Source: Providencia vermicola
Lineage (GTDB): Bacteria > Pseudomonadota > Gammaproteobacteria > Enterobacterales > Enterobacteriaceae
Direction: 5' to 3'
Assembly: GCF_020381325.1 (NCBI RefSeq)
Contig: NZ_JAGSPI010000002.1
Location: 400,508-464,507, forward strand
DNA length: 64,000 nucleotides
Positions 1-8,540 of this stretch are shown one piece after another (within the stretch, counting starts at the first letter, position 1; each line of letters opens with the position of its first letter). The notes under the pieces were generated by a model. That model was not told the DNA's origin and searched no databases. It saw only the letters and a program-made list of their open reading frames with translations. The position numbers and the translations under genes are program-made.

Positions 1-641
1 TCACCCATCAACGTGATATTGCAGAAACCACCCAGAATACTCATTTCGCCAATCAATATGCGAGAACAAAATATTTAGCAGAAACAGCTATTCAGCAATG
101 TGTTAAGCAGTATCCCAATACCCGCTATACCCTATTACGGCCTCGTGGGTTGTTTGGCCCTCATGACCGCGTGCTACTGCCGAGGCTATTGGCACAAATC
201 AAATCTCGTCAGGGTAAGTTAGTACTTCCTAACGGGGGAAATAACCATTTTGACTTAACCTATGTGGGGAATGTGGTTCACAGTATGCAACTGGCCACGC
301 ATAAAGAAGCGTTACAAAGCGGCGCAACCTATAATATTACCAACCAACAGCCGCAAGCGCTAAAATACACATTGCAGCAACTCTTCCATGAGCTTCAACT
401 CGAGTGTGAAATTCGTTCTGCACCTTATCCCTTGTTATATAGCATTGCTATGTTACTTGAGGGCATCGGCCATCTCACTGGAAAAGAGCCTCTCCTCACC
501 CGTTATAGCCTCGGCGCAGCTTATTTCACCATGACGCTTGATAACCAAAAAGCCCAGCAAGAATTAGGTTATTATCCGTTATATTCCATGGAGCAAGGAA
601 TTCATTTAACCGCTAACTGGCTAAAACAGCAGGAGAATTGA
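1..641 (+). CDS. NAD(P)-dependent SDR-family reductase/epimerase, 5' end outside the window (partial)
   Basis: The reading frame is open from base 3, so the start lies upstream of the window. The visible 212 residues are the C-terminal part of an extended short-chain dehydrogenase. The YxxxK catalytic pair (YARTK) is encoded at 57-71, followed by the LRPRGLFGPHD segment typical of NAD-dependent epimerase/3-beta-hydroxysteroid dehydrogenase-like enzymes, and later the DLTYVGNVV segment. OleD-type 2-alkyl-3-ketoalkanoate reductases belong to this group. The stop codon overlaps the next ATG (TGATG), so it is translationally coupled to the hydrolase and is the first visible gene of a six-gene operon. 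The substrate is unknown; a beta-keto lipid intermediate is my inference from the neighbours. Confidence 0.8.
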   Translation, partial: THQRDIAETTQNTHFANQYARTKYLAETAIQQCVKQYPNTRYTLLRPRGLFGPHDRVLLPRLLAQIKSRQGKLVLPNGGNNHFDLTYVGNVVHSMQLATHKEALQSGATYNITNQQPQALKYTLQQLFHELQLECEIRSAPYPLLYSIAMLLEGIGHLTGKEPLLTRYSLGAAYFTMTLDNQKAQQELGYYPLYSMEQGIHLTANWLKQQEN

Positions 642-1444
642 TGTTAACCATTCACCAATATGAAGTCGGGTACTGCACACATCCAGGCTGTGTGGCTCTA
701 AAAGGTGCCAGCTTTAAGTCTTGCAAATTCCCTGCTCGTGCATGGTTGATTGAAGACGAAAACCAGCGTTGGTTATTTGATACGGGATACGCCACCCATT
801 TTTATGATCATACACGCAAAGGCATCATGCGGTTCTATCGTACGGTAACCCCTGTTTATTTCGAAAGCAAAGATGCGTTAGTCAATCAACTGGCAAGCGA
901 CGGACTTAAACCGAAAGACATTAATGGTGTGATTTTATCCCATTTCCACGGTGACCATATCGCAGGGCTGCGCGATTTTCCCGAAATGCCAATTATTTGT
1001 TCTGGTGATGGTTGGGCAAAAACACGTCCATTAACGGGCTTTGCCGCCCTGAAAAGTGCGTTTGTTAGCGGCTTATTACCTGATGACTTTGAACAACGAA
1101 CCGTATTTTATGAAGGCTTTGAACCTGTTGCCCTCCCCCGTGAATTACAAATACTCGGTGAAGGCTTTGCTGTGAATAAGTCAAAAACCTTATTGATTGT
1201 ACCACTCCCAGGGCACGCAGCAGGCCATATTGGCTTATGTGTGTTAACGGAAGCAGGATGGGTGCTGCTGGCAGGGGATGCGGCATGGTCGCCCACCAAC
1301 TACCGTGAATTACGAGGCCCGATGGCCATCGCTAATATCATCATGGATGATAAACACGCCTATTATGAAACACTGAATAAATTGCATGAAATTGATAAGC
1401 AAAATATTGTTATTCAGCTCTGCCATGAAGGTGATTTACAGTGA
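641..1444 (+). CDS. Metallo-beta-lactamase-fold hydrolase
   Basis: A 267-residue MBL-fold protein. The metal motif HFHGDH is at residues 101-106, the second His motif GHAAGH at 191-196, and the metal-bridging Asp (AGDAAW) near 213. This is the glyoxalase II/lactonase-like pattern without a signal peptide, so it is cytoplasmic. I start it at ATG 641, which overlaps the preceding stop and has AGGAG six bases upstream; a TTG at 638 is the alternative. It ends in a GTGA overlap with the next gene. In this operon it may hydrolyse a thioester or lactone intermediate, in the role OleB plays in olefin synthesis. That role is inference, as MBL enzymes have many substrates. Confidence 0.85.
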   Translation: MLTIHQYEVGYCTHPGCVALKGASFKSCKFPARAWLIEDENQRWLFDTGYATHFYDHTRKGIMRFYRTVTPVYFESKDALVNQLASDGLKPKDINGVILSHFHGDHIAGLRDFPEMPIICSGDGWAKTRPLTGFAALKSAFVSGLLPDDFEQRTVFYEGFEPVALPRELQILGEGFAVNKSKTLLIVPLPGHAAGHIGLCVLTEAGWVLLAGDAAWSPTNYRELRGPMAIANIIMDDKHAYYETLNKLHEIDKQNIVIQLCHEGDLQ

Positions 1445-2718
1445 TATTGTCGATGCTCTGGCACTATTGGCGAGCACGCCGTTTGTCGTTCAAAAACCGC
1501 ACAGATTTAGAGGCTTACCAGCAAAAGTGTTTGGCTCAATTTAAACGCAAAACACTGGCAAAAAGCCCTTATTTTCGAGCCTATATCCACCGCCCTCTAC
1601 ATGAATTTCCTATCATGAATAAATCCATCATGATGGAAAATTTTGACCAAATGAATACCGCAGGCCTCTTAAGCCAAACACTTCTTGAATGTGCACAAAA
1701 AAGTGAGCAATCGCGAGATTTTGCGCCGAAAGTTGGCCGATATAGCGTTGGGTTATCTTCTGGTACATCAGGGCGGCGCGGCATATTTGTGGTGAGCCCA
1801 CAGGAACAAAGTATCTGGTCTGGCAGCATGTTAGCTAAAATGTTGCCCAAGGGACTATTCCACGGTGAGCGGGTTGCTCTCTTTTTACGCGCCAATAACA
1901 ATTTGTATGAAAGCGTGAATAACCGCTGGATATCCTTACGGTTTTACGATCTGTTTGCGGATTTTCAGCAGCAACTGTCCGCCCTTGAAGAATATCAACC
2001 CTCAATTATTGTCGCACCTGCACAAGTGTTGTGTGCCATTGCTGATGCCATTATCCACCAGCAAATCCAGATGACCACCCATAAAGTGATTTCAGTGGCA
2101 GAAGTTCTTGAACAGCAGGACAAAGAGAAGCTTAAGCGCTGTTTTCCACAAGTGGGTGAGGTATACCAAGCCACAGAAGGCTTTCTGGGTTGTACCTGTT
2201 CACATGGCACATTGCACTTAAATGAATCTTTCCTGCATATTGAACCTAATTGGCTAGATGAAACGCGGTTTTCGCCGATAATCACCGATTTTACCCGCCA
2301 AACACAGCCGATTGTGCGTTATCAGCTTGATGATGTATTGGTGGTCAAACAAACGCCGTGCCCCTGTGGCTCTCCAGAGCTTGCCATTGAACGTATTGAA
2401 GGGCGTTGTGATGACTTACTGCAACTGCCTGATCAACAAGGTAATATGACCACAATTTTTGCCGACCCCTGTGCGAGAGTCATCGTAAATAATTTACCCC
2501 TCACTGCGGATTTTCGGCTTACCCAACAAGGTTACCATTTATGCTTACAAGCTGAGTGTAGTGAAGAAGAACTTGCTCATTGCCATCAACAACTGGAAAA
2601 TTACTTAGCCAGTCAACGCGTGGATATTCAGCAGTTACATTGGGAATTATTAGCTAAGCCTATTGAACAGTCACTTTCCATCAAAAAACGCCGCATTACC
2701 CGCAAGGAACCGCAATGA
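1441..2718 (+). CDS. F390 synthetase-like adenylate-forming enzyme
   Basis: A 425-residue member of the ANL (acyl-CoA synthetase-like) superfamily, close in layout to coenzyme F390 synthetase and phenylacetate-CoA ligase. Visible motifs are the phosphate loop SSGTSG at residues 106-111, ATEG at 244-247 (the A5 motif), RYQLDD at 293-298, a zinc-knuckle-like CPCGS at 307-311 and GRCDD at 321-325. It should activate a carboxylate as an acyl-adenylate. It starts with GTG overlapping the hydrolase stop (GTGA) and ends in ATGA with the next gene. Compared with PaaK the N-terminal region is short. The substrate is unknown; a beta-hydroxy or other fatty acid made by the adjacent reductase is plausible. 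Confidence 0.8.
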   Translation: MILSMLWHYWRARRLSFKNRTDLEAYQQKCLAQFKRKTLAKSPYFRAYIHRPLHEFPIMNKSIMMENFDQMNTAGLLSQTLLECAQKSEQSRDFAPKVGRYSVGLSSGTSGRRGIFVVSPQEQSIWSGSMLAKMLPKGLFHGERVALFLRANNNLYESVNNRWISLRFYDLFADFQQQLSALEEYQPSIIVAPAQVLCAIADAIIHQQIQMTTHKVISVAEVLEQQDKEKLKRCFPQVGEVYQATEGFLGCTCSHGTLHLNESFLHIEPNWLDETRFSPIITDFTRQTQPIVRYQLDDVLVVKQTPCPCGSPELAIERIEGRCDDLLQLPDQQGNMTTIFADPCARVIVNNLPLTADFRLTQQGYHLCLQAECSEEELAHCHQQLENYLASQRVDIQQLHWELLAKPIEQSLSIKKRRITRKEPQ

Positions 2719-3326
2719 CAAGCAACGCCTTATTTCAGCGCTTAACCTATTGTTTGATTGGCTGGGGAACCGTTGGCATTGTGTACAACTACACAGGGCA
2801 AATTGTTGAGAATGCCAATATCTTAAGCCCAAGTGCCGTTGATAACATCGTGCCATTCTCCCCACATGCAGTTTGGTTTTATTTGTCGTTCTTTTTATTT
2901 ATTCCGCTAGGTTATTTTTGCAGCCCCATTGAGCGCGCCCGTTTATTAATGTTCGCCATGCAATTGTGTGCGTTGGTTTCTGGCGCAGTTTATTTACTGT
3001 ACCCCACCACGATGCTGTACCATGAATATGATTTAACGACATTTTCTGGCCATGCATTATCGGTATTAATCAATATCGATAGCCCACAAAATTTATTACC
3101 TTCTCTACATGTCTCATTGACTCTTGTGGTACTGAATGCATTATGGTCAGTAAAATATAAATTTCGTACATTAACTTATTGTTTATGGGCCGCCGCTATC
3201 TGCGTGTCCGTATTGGTGTTAAAACGCCATTTGTTTATTGATGTTGTCACTGGAGCAGTAACGGCTTGTTGCGCGCTGTGGGTTGTCCACGCTGCAAAAT
3301 ACCGCTTAGAGAGAAAAAGCTCATGA
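2715..3326 (+). CDS. PAP2-family membrane phosphatase/phosphotransferase
   Basis: A 203-residue membrane protein with about six hydrophobic segments. It has a PSLHVS motif at residues 129-134 and KRHLFIDVVTG near 171-180, where His172 and Asp176 fit the last PAP2 motif. The PSLHV form is the one seen in the AUR1/inositol-phosphorylceramide-synthase-like branch rather than in typical PSGH phosphatidate phosphatases, so a head-group transfer reaction is as likely as simple dephosphorylation. It overlaps its neighbours by ATGA on both sides. The active site would face the periplasm, as known for the family. Its place in the operon suggests it acts on a lipid phosphate made by the pathway. Confidence 0.75.
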   Translation: MTSNALFQRLTYCLIGWGTVGIVYNYTGQIVENANILSPSAVDNIVPFSPHAVWFYLSFFLFIPLGYFCSPIERARLLMFAMQLCALVSGAVYLLYPTTMLYHEYDLTTFSGHALSVLINIDSPQNLLPSLHVSLTLVVLNALWSVKYKFRTLTYCLWAAAICVSVLVLKRHLFIDVVTGAVTACCALWVVHAAKYRLERKSS

Positions 3327-4447
3327 ATGAATTAACCTTTCCCATTATTTTTATGTTAGCGATCGTCGTCGCAGAAGGCTTAGTGATCGCCAAAACACAA
3401 AAGGGTACGGTAAGCTGGCAAGAATTGGTGTTCAACCTGAATTCTGGCCATATTATGTTGTGGTTATTTAGAGGGTTAGAGATTTTTTGCTATGGGTTTG
3501 TGGTCACTCACTACTCTTTCAACCTTGTTGAAAGCTGGCCAACAGTTTTAGTTTGGATTTTTACAATCTTAGCGTGGGACTTCGGTTTCTATTGGCTACA
3601 CCGATTGCACCATACTTATAGAATACTCTGGGCAGTACACGTTGTGCATCATCAAGGGGAGCATTATAACCTGTCGTTAGGGGTGAGAAATTCGTGGTAT
3701 TCATCACTCACATCAATTCCCTTCTTTATGTTATTAGCGTTAATGGGGATTCCGCTAGAGGTTTTCCTTACTGTGTCGATTTTGCACTATACCATTCAGT
3801 TCTTTAACCACAGCGCCCTGATCCCGCGTTTGGGTTGGTTAGAGAAATTTATGGTGACACCGCAGCACCACCGTGTTCACCACGTCAAAGAAGGGCATTA
3901 TTCCAATCGCAACTTTGCAGGAAGTTTTATTTTTTGGGATAAACTGTTCGGTACATTTGCTAAACTCCCTGAAACTGAACATCATTTTGGTATTAAAGGT
4001 GCTCCAGCCTCTGAAAACCCATTTATTGACAGTAACTTACCTTTCTGGCGGATGATTAAACGTGCCAGTAAACCCGCCCAAAAACCAACGCCACTATTTC
4101 ACGTAAACCAAGTTGCCTTAGTAATGGGAACATTACTCTTATTCTCCCTGGTTATCGGCTATGTCTACCTTTACGGTTATGGCTACCAAGGCACTACGCT
4201 GCAACAAGTCGTTTTATTTGTGCTTTTGGCACTAGGAACCGTGGCATTATCAGGGATTTCTGATGGGCGAAAATCAGGGTTAATGAGCTGGTTTTTTATC
4301 GCCTGCTTACTGCTGATTTGCGTGGTATTTATTTGGCAATGGACGACAGCCTTCTGGGTCATTTTTACCAGTGCGTTGTGGTTGCACAGCTTATTGATGT
4401 TAGTTGGGATTGGCCGAAAACCGATAGCGGTGGCGAATGTCGCTTAA
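3323..4447 (+). CDS. Sterol desaturase/fatty acid hydroxylase-family membrane protein
   Basis: A 374-residue integral membrane di-iron enzyme of the fatty acid hydroxylase superfamily. The His clusters HRLHH (93-97), HVVHH (106-110) and QHHRVHH (181-187) lie between hydrophobic segments, and about 130 C-terminal residues add four or so further membrane segments. I choose ATG 3323, which overlaps the previous stop as ATGA; an upstream in-frame ATG at 3266 would lie well inside the preceding gene. The family hydroxylates or desaturates sterols, carotenoids and fatty acyl chains using O2. Bacteria of this group make no sterols, so an acyl-chain substrate is more likely. It overlaps the next gene by 11 bases. 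Confidence 0.85.
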   Translation: MNELTFPIIFMLAIVVAEGLVIAKTQKGTVSWQELVFNLNSGHIMLWLFRGLEIFCYGFVVTHYSFNLVESWPTVLVWIFTILAWDFGFYWLHRLHHTYRILWAVHVVHHQGEHYNLSLGVRNSWYSSLTSIPFFMLLALMGIPLEVFLTVSILHYTIQFFNHSALIPRLGWLEKFMVTPQHHRVHHVKEGHYSNRNFAGSFIFWDKLFGTFAKLPETEHHFGIKGAPASENPFIDSNLPFWRMIKRASKPAQKPTPLFHVNQVALVMGTLLLFSLVIGYVYLYGYGYQGTTLQQVVLFVLLALGTVALSGISDGRKSGLMSWFFIACLLLICVVFIWQWTTAFWVIFTSALWLHSLLMLVGIGRKPIAVANVA

Positions 4448-5540
4448 ACCGCTTAGGCCACTCAGTTACCAGCACCGCCATGATCAAGACTTCCAAAAAG
4501 CCTTGAACAAGGCGGCTAAACAATATTTGCATGATAATGCCGATCATCGATTTGCTGACGGACGTTTTTATGCCAAAAGCGCCGTGTTGGTATTGTGCTG
4601 TTTAGGCAGTTATTTTGCGGCACTGTCACTCGATGCACCTTGGGCCTTTTTTGTTTTTTACCCCTGTTTTATCTGCTTCGCTTTATTATTGGCCATTAAT
4701 TTAGTACACGACGCCTCACATAATGCGATTTTTAAACACGCCAAAACCAATTATTGGCTCAACTTTTGGGTCACCATTCCCCTTGGCTTAGACCCTGAAT
4801 GTTGGCGCGTGCGGCATATTATTTTTCACCATGCTCATACCAATATTCACCATTACGATTTGGATATTGAAGAGAATTTTGTTTTACGCCAAACTCCTTA
4901 CCAACGTTGGTACCCCTTTATGCGGGCTCAGCACCTGTATTGGCCATTAATTGCAGCAATGACATTCCCTGCACTCATTTGGTTTTTTGATTGGATGGAC
5001 AGGTTTCACTTTACCCGCGTAGCGCCCCATATGCGTCATCAGGGGCAGCAAGGCATATTGGCGTTTATCATGGCAAAATTACTGCATTTGGTGATGGCCA
5101 TTGTGATCCCAGCAATGGTTTTACACGATATCAGCCTCGGCACACTGCTCTTGACCTACATACTCAGCCAAATGTTTGCATCATTAATATTTGTTGTACT
5201 AATACTCGGCACCCATTGGGCAAAAGCCACCTTCTATACCCCGCCTAAAGAAGGAAACATGCCCCATGGTTTTTATACTCACACATTTTCAACCACTTAT
5301 GACTGGCAAACCACACCACGCTGGCTAACCTATTGGCTAGGCGGGCTAAACCTTCATCTGACTCATCACTTATTTCCTAACTGGAATCACCGCCATTATC
5401 CTGCTTTGGCAAAAATTATTGAGCAAACCGCAAAACAGTTTTCAATGGATTACCACTGTATTAGTGCCAAAGAGTTGTTTGTGTATCAGCAGCGTTTCTT
5501 AAAAGAGATGGGTTCAGGCAAACAGCTCGATGAGCACTGA
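4437..5540 (+). CDS. Membrane fatty acid desaturase
   Basis: A 367-residue FA_desaturase-type membrane di-iron enzyme. Its three His boxes are HDASH (91-95), HHAHTNIHH (131-139, with H127 nearby) and HLTHH (307-311), all separated by hydrophobic segments in the usual order. It introduces a double bond (or hydroxyl) into an acyl chain with O2 and an electron donor that is not encoded here. The start overlaps the preceding stop by 11 bases, and the stop lies inside a 12-bp inverted repeat. It is the last gene of the operon. Two different oxygen-dependent di-iron enzymes side by side suggest that the product is an oxidised or unsaturated lipid. Confidence 0.87.
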   Translation: MSLKPLRPLSYQHRHDQDFQKALNKAAKQYLHDNADHRFADGRFYAKSAVLVLCCLGSYFAALSLDAPWAFFVFYPCFICFALLLAINLVHDASHNAIFKHAKTNYWLNFWVTIPLGLDPECWRVRHIIFHHAHTNIHHYDLDIEENFVLRQTPYQRWYPFMRAQHLYWPLIAAMTFPALIWFFDWMDRFHFTRVAPHMRHQGQQGILAFIMAKLLHLVMAIVIPAMVLHDISLGTLLLTYILSQMFASLIFVVLILGTHWAKATFYTPPKEGNMPHGFYTHTFSTTYDWQTTPRWLTYWLGGLNLHLTHHLFPNWNHRHYPALAKIIEQTAKQFSMDYHCISAKELFVYQQRFLKEMGSGKQLDEH

Positions 5541-5565
5541 GTTTTCAGAGCGTAAAACTCAGTGC
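5534..5565. terminator. Convergent hairpin between desaturase and deacetylase genes
   Basis: A perfect 12-bp inverted repeat (GCACTGAGTTTT and AAAACTCAGTGC) with an 8-base loop overlaps the desaturase stop codon and lies between two convergent genes. The arms end in T/A runs next to the loop rather than outside the stem, and no long U-tract follows on either strand. A bidirectional terminator is likely but not certain. Confidence 0.6.
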
Positions 5566-5578
5566 ATGACAAAATGCG

Positions 5579-6895
5579 TTACCTATCAACAATAATGTTT
5601 TGATTCACGACGTTTTGCTCGCTGTTACCTACCATTTGGGCAAATTTATCCAGAGGGTCGGTACGAAACGCATATAAGCGTTTTAAGGCAAATGGGTTAT
5701 CCCCCAGTTTCACTTTCCCTTGTATCGTCGTTACCGCAAGATGTAACCCCGCCTCTTTCGCCGCTTCCATCGCCGATGCATTATAGCCACCAAACGGGTA
5801 AGCTAAATAACGTTGATCTGGCTCGAAGTGGCTCAAAATCGTCATCGATCGTTTAAAATCCAACATGATCGTGTGTTCTTTGCGGCTAAATAAAATGGGA
5901 GAATTGTGATTATCCAAACGGTGCAAAAAATGTGTATGGGACTGAATATTAAATACATCTTGGCTATCTTTAATTTCTTGTTTACTCATAAATTGTAATG
6001 AGTCAGCCGACCACTTTTGCGGCTGGGTTTTAATCCGTGAAGAAATCACAAATAACGTCGCTTGCTGCTGGTTATTCCTTAAAATAGGCAGCGCATAGCG
6101 GTAAACTGACTTCAAACCATCATCAAAGGTGAGTACCACGGCTTTACCTGGCAGATTGGCCGTTTGATTTAAATAATCTTCCACATCTTCTAGGGACAAC
6201 GTTTGGTAACCTGCATTTTTCAGGTAATTCATTTGCTCACTGAATGCCTCAGCGGATGTCGTCGTCGAGGTGTGACGGAAGTGTTTATTTTCGCTATCTT
6301 GCAAAATATGGTGATACGTTAAGATAGGAATACCTTTATCCAGCGCGACATCCTGTAAACGCACATACCCTAAGCGATCACCAAGACGAATGGTTAACCA
6401 TGCTGTTTTCTCACCCGCTTTATCAGTTTTAATCATTCGAGCCAAAATAGGGTAGCGCAAGTCATCCCACAAAGAGGCAATTTGCGGGCTATTACTGTCG
6501 GTCGTTCGGTAAACAGGGGTTTTTTGATGCGTGACCAAATAATCATAAATCGGGTTTTGCAAATCATTGAGCCGGTCTGCATCTGGTGCATAACGCGGTT
6601 TTTTATTCGCAAAAGAGCTAGTTTTAACAAAGGCATAATCATTGCCAAATTGCATCGCACAATAGTCCCCTGCGGGGGAATAAGCGTAAAAACCATGGTC
6701 TGCATTTAACTCAGCGACCGCTCTCATTTCACCCGCTATGAGCGAAAAAATAATTTCATTTTCTTTCGTTTGTACTAATTTAGGCGGAATATCCGCAAGC
6801 TTCCAATCGTCGGTATTGCTTATCTCAACCGCCAACGATTGAGAAATTGAATTTACAAATAACACGCAAATTAGCAAAAAAAATCGTTTACACAT
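5579..6895 (-). CDS. Secreted polysaccharide deacetylase-family protein with N-terminal SH3-like region
   Basis: A 438-residue exported protein with an N-terminal signal peptide (residues 1-22). Residues 120-185 look like a bacterial SH3-type domain (PVYRTTDSNSPQIA then WLTIRLGDRLGYVRL). From about residue 188 there is a NodB-type polysaccharide deacetylase domain: PILTYHHIL, TFDDG at 256-260 (catalytic Asp and metal Asp), a QSHTHFLHRL His box and AYPFGGYN. The family removes N- or O-acetyl groups from cell-wall or surface glycans using a divalent metal. It is convergent with the lipid operon and separated from it by a hairpin, so it is probably independent of that operon. The substrate cannot be told from the sequence. 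Confidence 0.85.
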   Translation of the reverse strand: MCKRFFLLICVLFVNSISQSLAVEISNTDDWKLADIPPKLVQTKENEIIFSLIAGEMRAVAELNADHGFYAYSPAGDYCAMQFGNDYAFVKTSSFANKKPRYAPDADRLNDLQNPIYDYLVTHQKTPVYRTTDSNSPQIASLWDDLRYPILARMIKTDKAGEKTAWLTIRLGDRLGYVRLQDVALDKGIPILTYHHILQDSENKHFRHTSTTTSAEAFSEQMNYLKNAGYQTLSLEDVEDYLNQTANLPGKAVVLTFDDGLKSVYRYALPILRNNQQQATLFVISSRIKTQPQKWSADSLQFMSKQEIKDSQDVFNIQSHTHFLHRLDNHNSPILFSRKEHTIMLDFKRSMTILSHFEPDQRYLAYPFGGYNASAMEAAKEAGLHLAVTTIQGKVKLGDNPFALKRLYAFRTDPLDKFAQMVGNSEQNVVNQNIIVDR

Positions 6896-7236
6896 TTGTC
6901 ATCCATCATCCGCTGAATTTTACCGCAATTATTCTAAACCGACTCAATAAGTAACCCTATACTTTGATAAAAATTTTTATTTTTAATTAAAAACAATAAA
7001 TTAGTGACATTATTATGCATTTTTTAAACTTTCTTTTCCAAAATTCAGTGTTTCAAAGAAAGTTGTTATACCAATTTTAAGTTTTTTTATGAGTTATCAT
7101 ACAAAATAAAGAGATCTAGCTCATATTTATCATTTAAAAACGCGGCATTAGTACAATCTGTAAATCATTTGACAGTTAATTCCAATTCTCACTGCTAGAT
7201 TGACATTCAAGTACTTTTCAACACTTGGGAATAGCA
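6896..7236. other. 341-bp AT-rich divergent intergenic region
   Basis: Non-coding region between the deacetylase (minus) and the enolase-family gene (plus). It is strongly AT-rich and has no plausible small ORF. It contains the ExuR-like operator at 7059-7078 and presumably promoters for both genes. I see no other clear structure. Confidence 0.6.
7059..7078 (-). promoter_or_regulatory. ExuR-like operator upstream of the dehydratase gene
   Basis: Read on the minus strand, this is AAAATTGGTATAACAACTTT. It matches 18 of 20 bases of the site at 11619-11638 in the exuR-uxaA promoter region and resembles the TTGGTATA half of known enterobacterial ExuR/UxuR operators. It lies about 160 bp upstream of the enolase-family start. 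Confidence 0.6.
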
Positions 7237-8349
7237 ATGAAAATAAAAGAAATTAGCACCTTTATCATGCACGTTCCGGTCACTAATGACCTGATTGGCG
7301 ATTCAACCCATAGCATTACCCACTGGGGGATGCCAGGTGTGATGATTAAAACAGAGTGCGGTTTAGTGGGTTATGGCCACACTGGCACACATGCAGATAT
7401 TACAACGGACCGTTTAATTACCACCATTATTGAAGATGTTTTTGGCCCAATGTTACTGGGTGAAGACCCGAACGAAGTGCGTTATTTGCACCGTAAACTT
7501 ACTCGTAGCTCAACCAATATTTGGGTGGGACGTGGTGGTTTAATGCAAATGGCTATCTCCGCCATTGATATCGCACTGTGGGATTTAAAAGCCAAAGCCG
7601 CGCAGCAACCTCTGTGGCAATTATTTGGTGGTTCTAAACATAATAAAGTCAATGCATACAATACCGACTGCGGCTGGTTAGTCCGCAGCCAAGACGACCT
7701 TGTCGATGACTGTAAAAAAATGATCTTCGAGGAAGGCTTTAAAGCGATAAAAATGAAGATTGGCAAGCCTGACCCGCGTGAAGATTTACAACGTATCGAA
7801 GCCGTTCGCAACGCAATCGGCGACGATATCGACTTAATGGTTGATGCAAATGGTAAATGGGATATCAGCATCGCCAAACAATATGGCCACCGTTTAAATG
7901 ATTTCAATATCAAATGGTTTGAAGAACCACTGTGGCACGATGATGTGGCTAGCCATAAGCAATTAGCTGCTTATATGGATACGCCAATCGCTTTAGGTGA
8001 ATTACTGTATCACAATGATTCATTTAAAGAATTTGTACTCGCTGGCGCTGTTGACTACTTACAACCCGATGCAACTCGTTGTGGTGGTTTAACCGCAGTG
8101 TGGGAAATTGCTGACTTAGGTATGGCATTTAACCTGCCAGTCACTCCGCACCATGGCGATATGATGCAAGCACAGCTGCATCTCGTGATGGCGCACCCTG
8201 CCTGTTCATTATTGGAATTTATTCCATGGACGCTGGATTGCTTTGTTGATCCCGTGGAAGTGGTTGATGGTGTGTACAGCACCCCAACCGCACCAGGCGC
8301 AGGCACAACGTTAAAACCAGAAGCATTAGCAAAATTTAACGTGAAATAA
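7237..8349 (+). CDS. Enolase-superfamily (mandelate racemase type) sugar-acid dehydratase
   Basis: A 370-residue mandelate racemase/muconate lactonizing enzyme homologue. The KxK pair is at K172/K174, the metal ligands fit D203 (MVDAN), E229 or E230 (WFEEP) and E255 (GELL), and D279 with H305/H306 (TPHHGD) could be the second acid-base dyad. This is the mandelate racemase subgroup, most of whose members dehydrate sugar acids. I start at ATG 7237 with GGGA six bases upstream, rather than at a TTG 12 bases earlier. It precedes an anion-type MFS importer and shares an operator-like sequence with the exuR/uxaA promoter, so a hexuronate-derived acid (aldonate or aldarate) is the likely substrate. 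The exact one is not visible. Confidence 0.8.
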   Translation: MKIKEISTFIMHVPVTNDLIGDSTHSITHWGMPGVMIKTECGLVGYGHTGTHADITTDRLITTIIEDVFGPMLLGEDPNEVRYLHRKLTRSSTNIWVGRGGLMQMAISAIDIALWDLKAKAAQQPLWQLFGGSKHNKVNAYNTDCGWLVRSQDDLVDDCKKMIFEEGFKAIKMKIGKPDPREDLQRIEAVRNAIGDDIDLMVDANGKWDISIAKQYGHRLNDFNIKWFEEPLWHDDVASHKQLAAYMDTPIALGELLYHNDSFKEFVLAGAVDYLQPDATRCGGLTAVWEIADLGMAFNLPVTPHHGDMMQAQLHLVMAHPACSLLEFIPWTLDCFVDPVEVVDGVYSTPTAPGAGTTLKPEALAKFNVK

Positions 8350-8355
8350 TAAAAA

Positions 8356-8398
8356 TCCCTTTCCTGATATTTTAATTATTCACAGCAAAGGAAAGGGA
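8356..8398 (+). terminator. Hairpin downstream of dehydratase gene
   Basis: Arms TCCCTTTCCT (8356-8365) and AGGAAAGGGA (8389-8398) form a perfect 10-bp stem with a 23-base loop just after the stop. No U-tract follows, so it may stabilise the mRNA end or attenuate read-through into the MFS gene rather than terminate fully. Confidence 0.45.
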
Positions 8399-8540
8399 AA
8401 TATATAACAAGAATTATTCATTTAAATTACCTATTTAATAGCCCTATACTCTACTCTGCTGATTTCTCAGTGGTGGGCTAAACACGTAATAAAAATGAAT
8501 AGATAACATCATTACCTTATAAAAAATACTGGGGTGAACC

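Noticed and set aside
3266..3322. Longer N-terminus for the sterol-desaturase-type protein
   Set aside because: It would overlap the PAP2 gene by 61 bases and adds a non-hydrophobic Cys-rich stretch, whereas ATG 3323 forms the same ATGA overlap as its neighbours.
7482..7913. A 143-codon antisense open frame within the enolase-family gene
   Set aside because: The sense frame carries all catalytic motifs; the antisense frame has no recognisable features.
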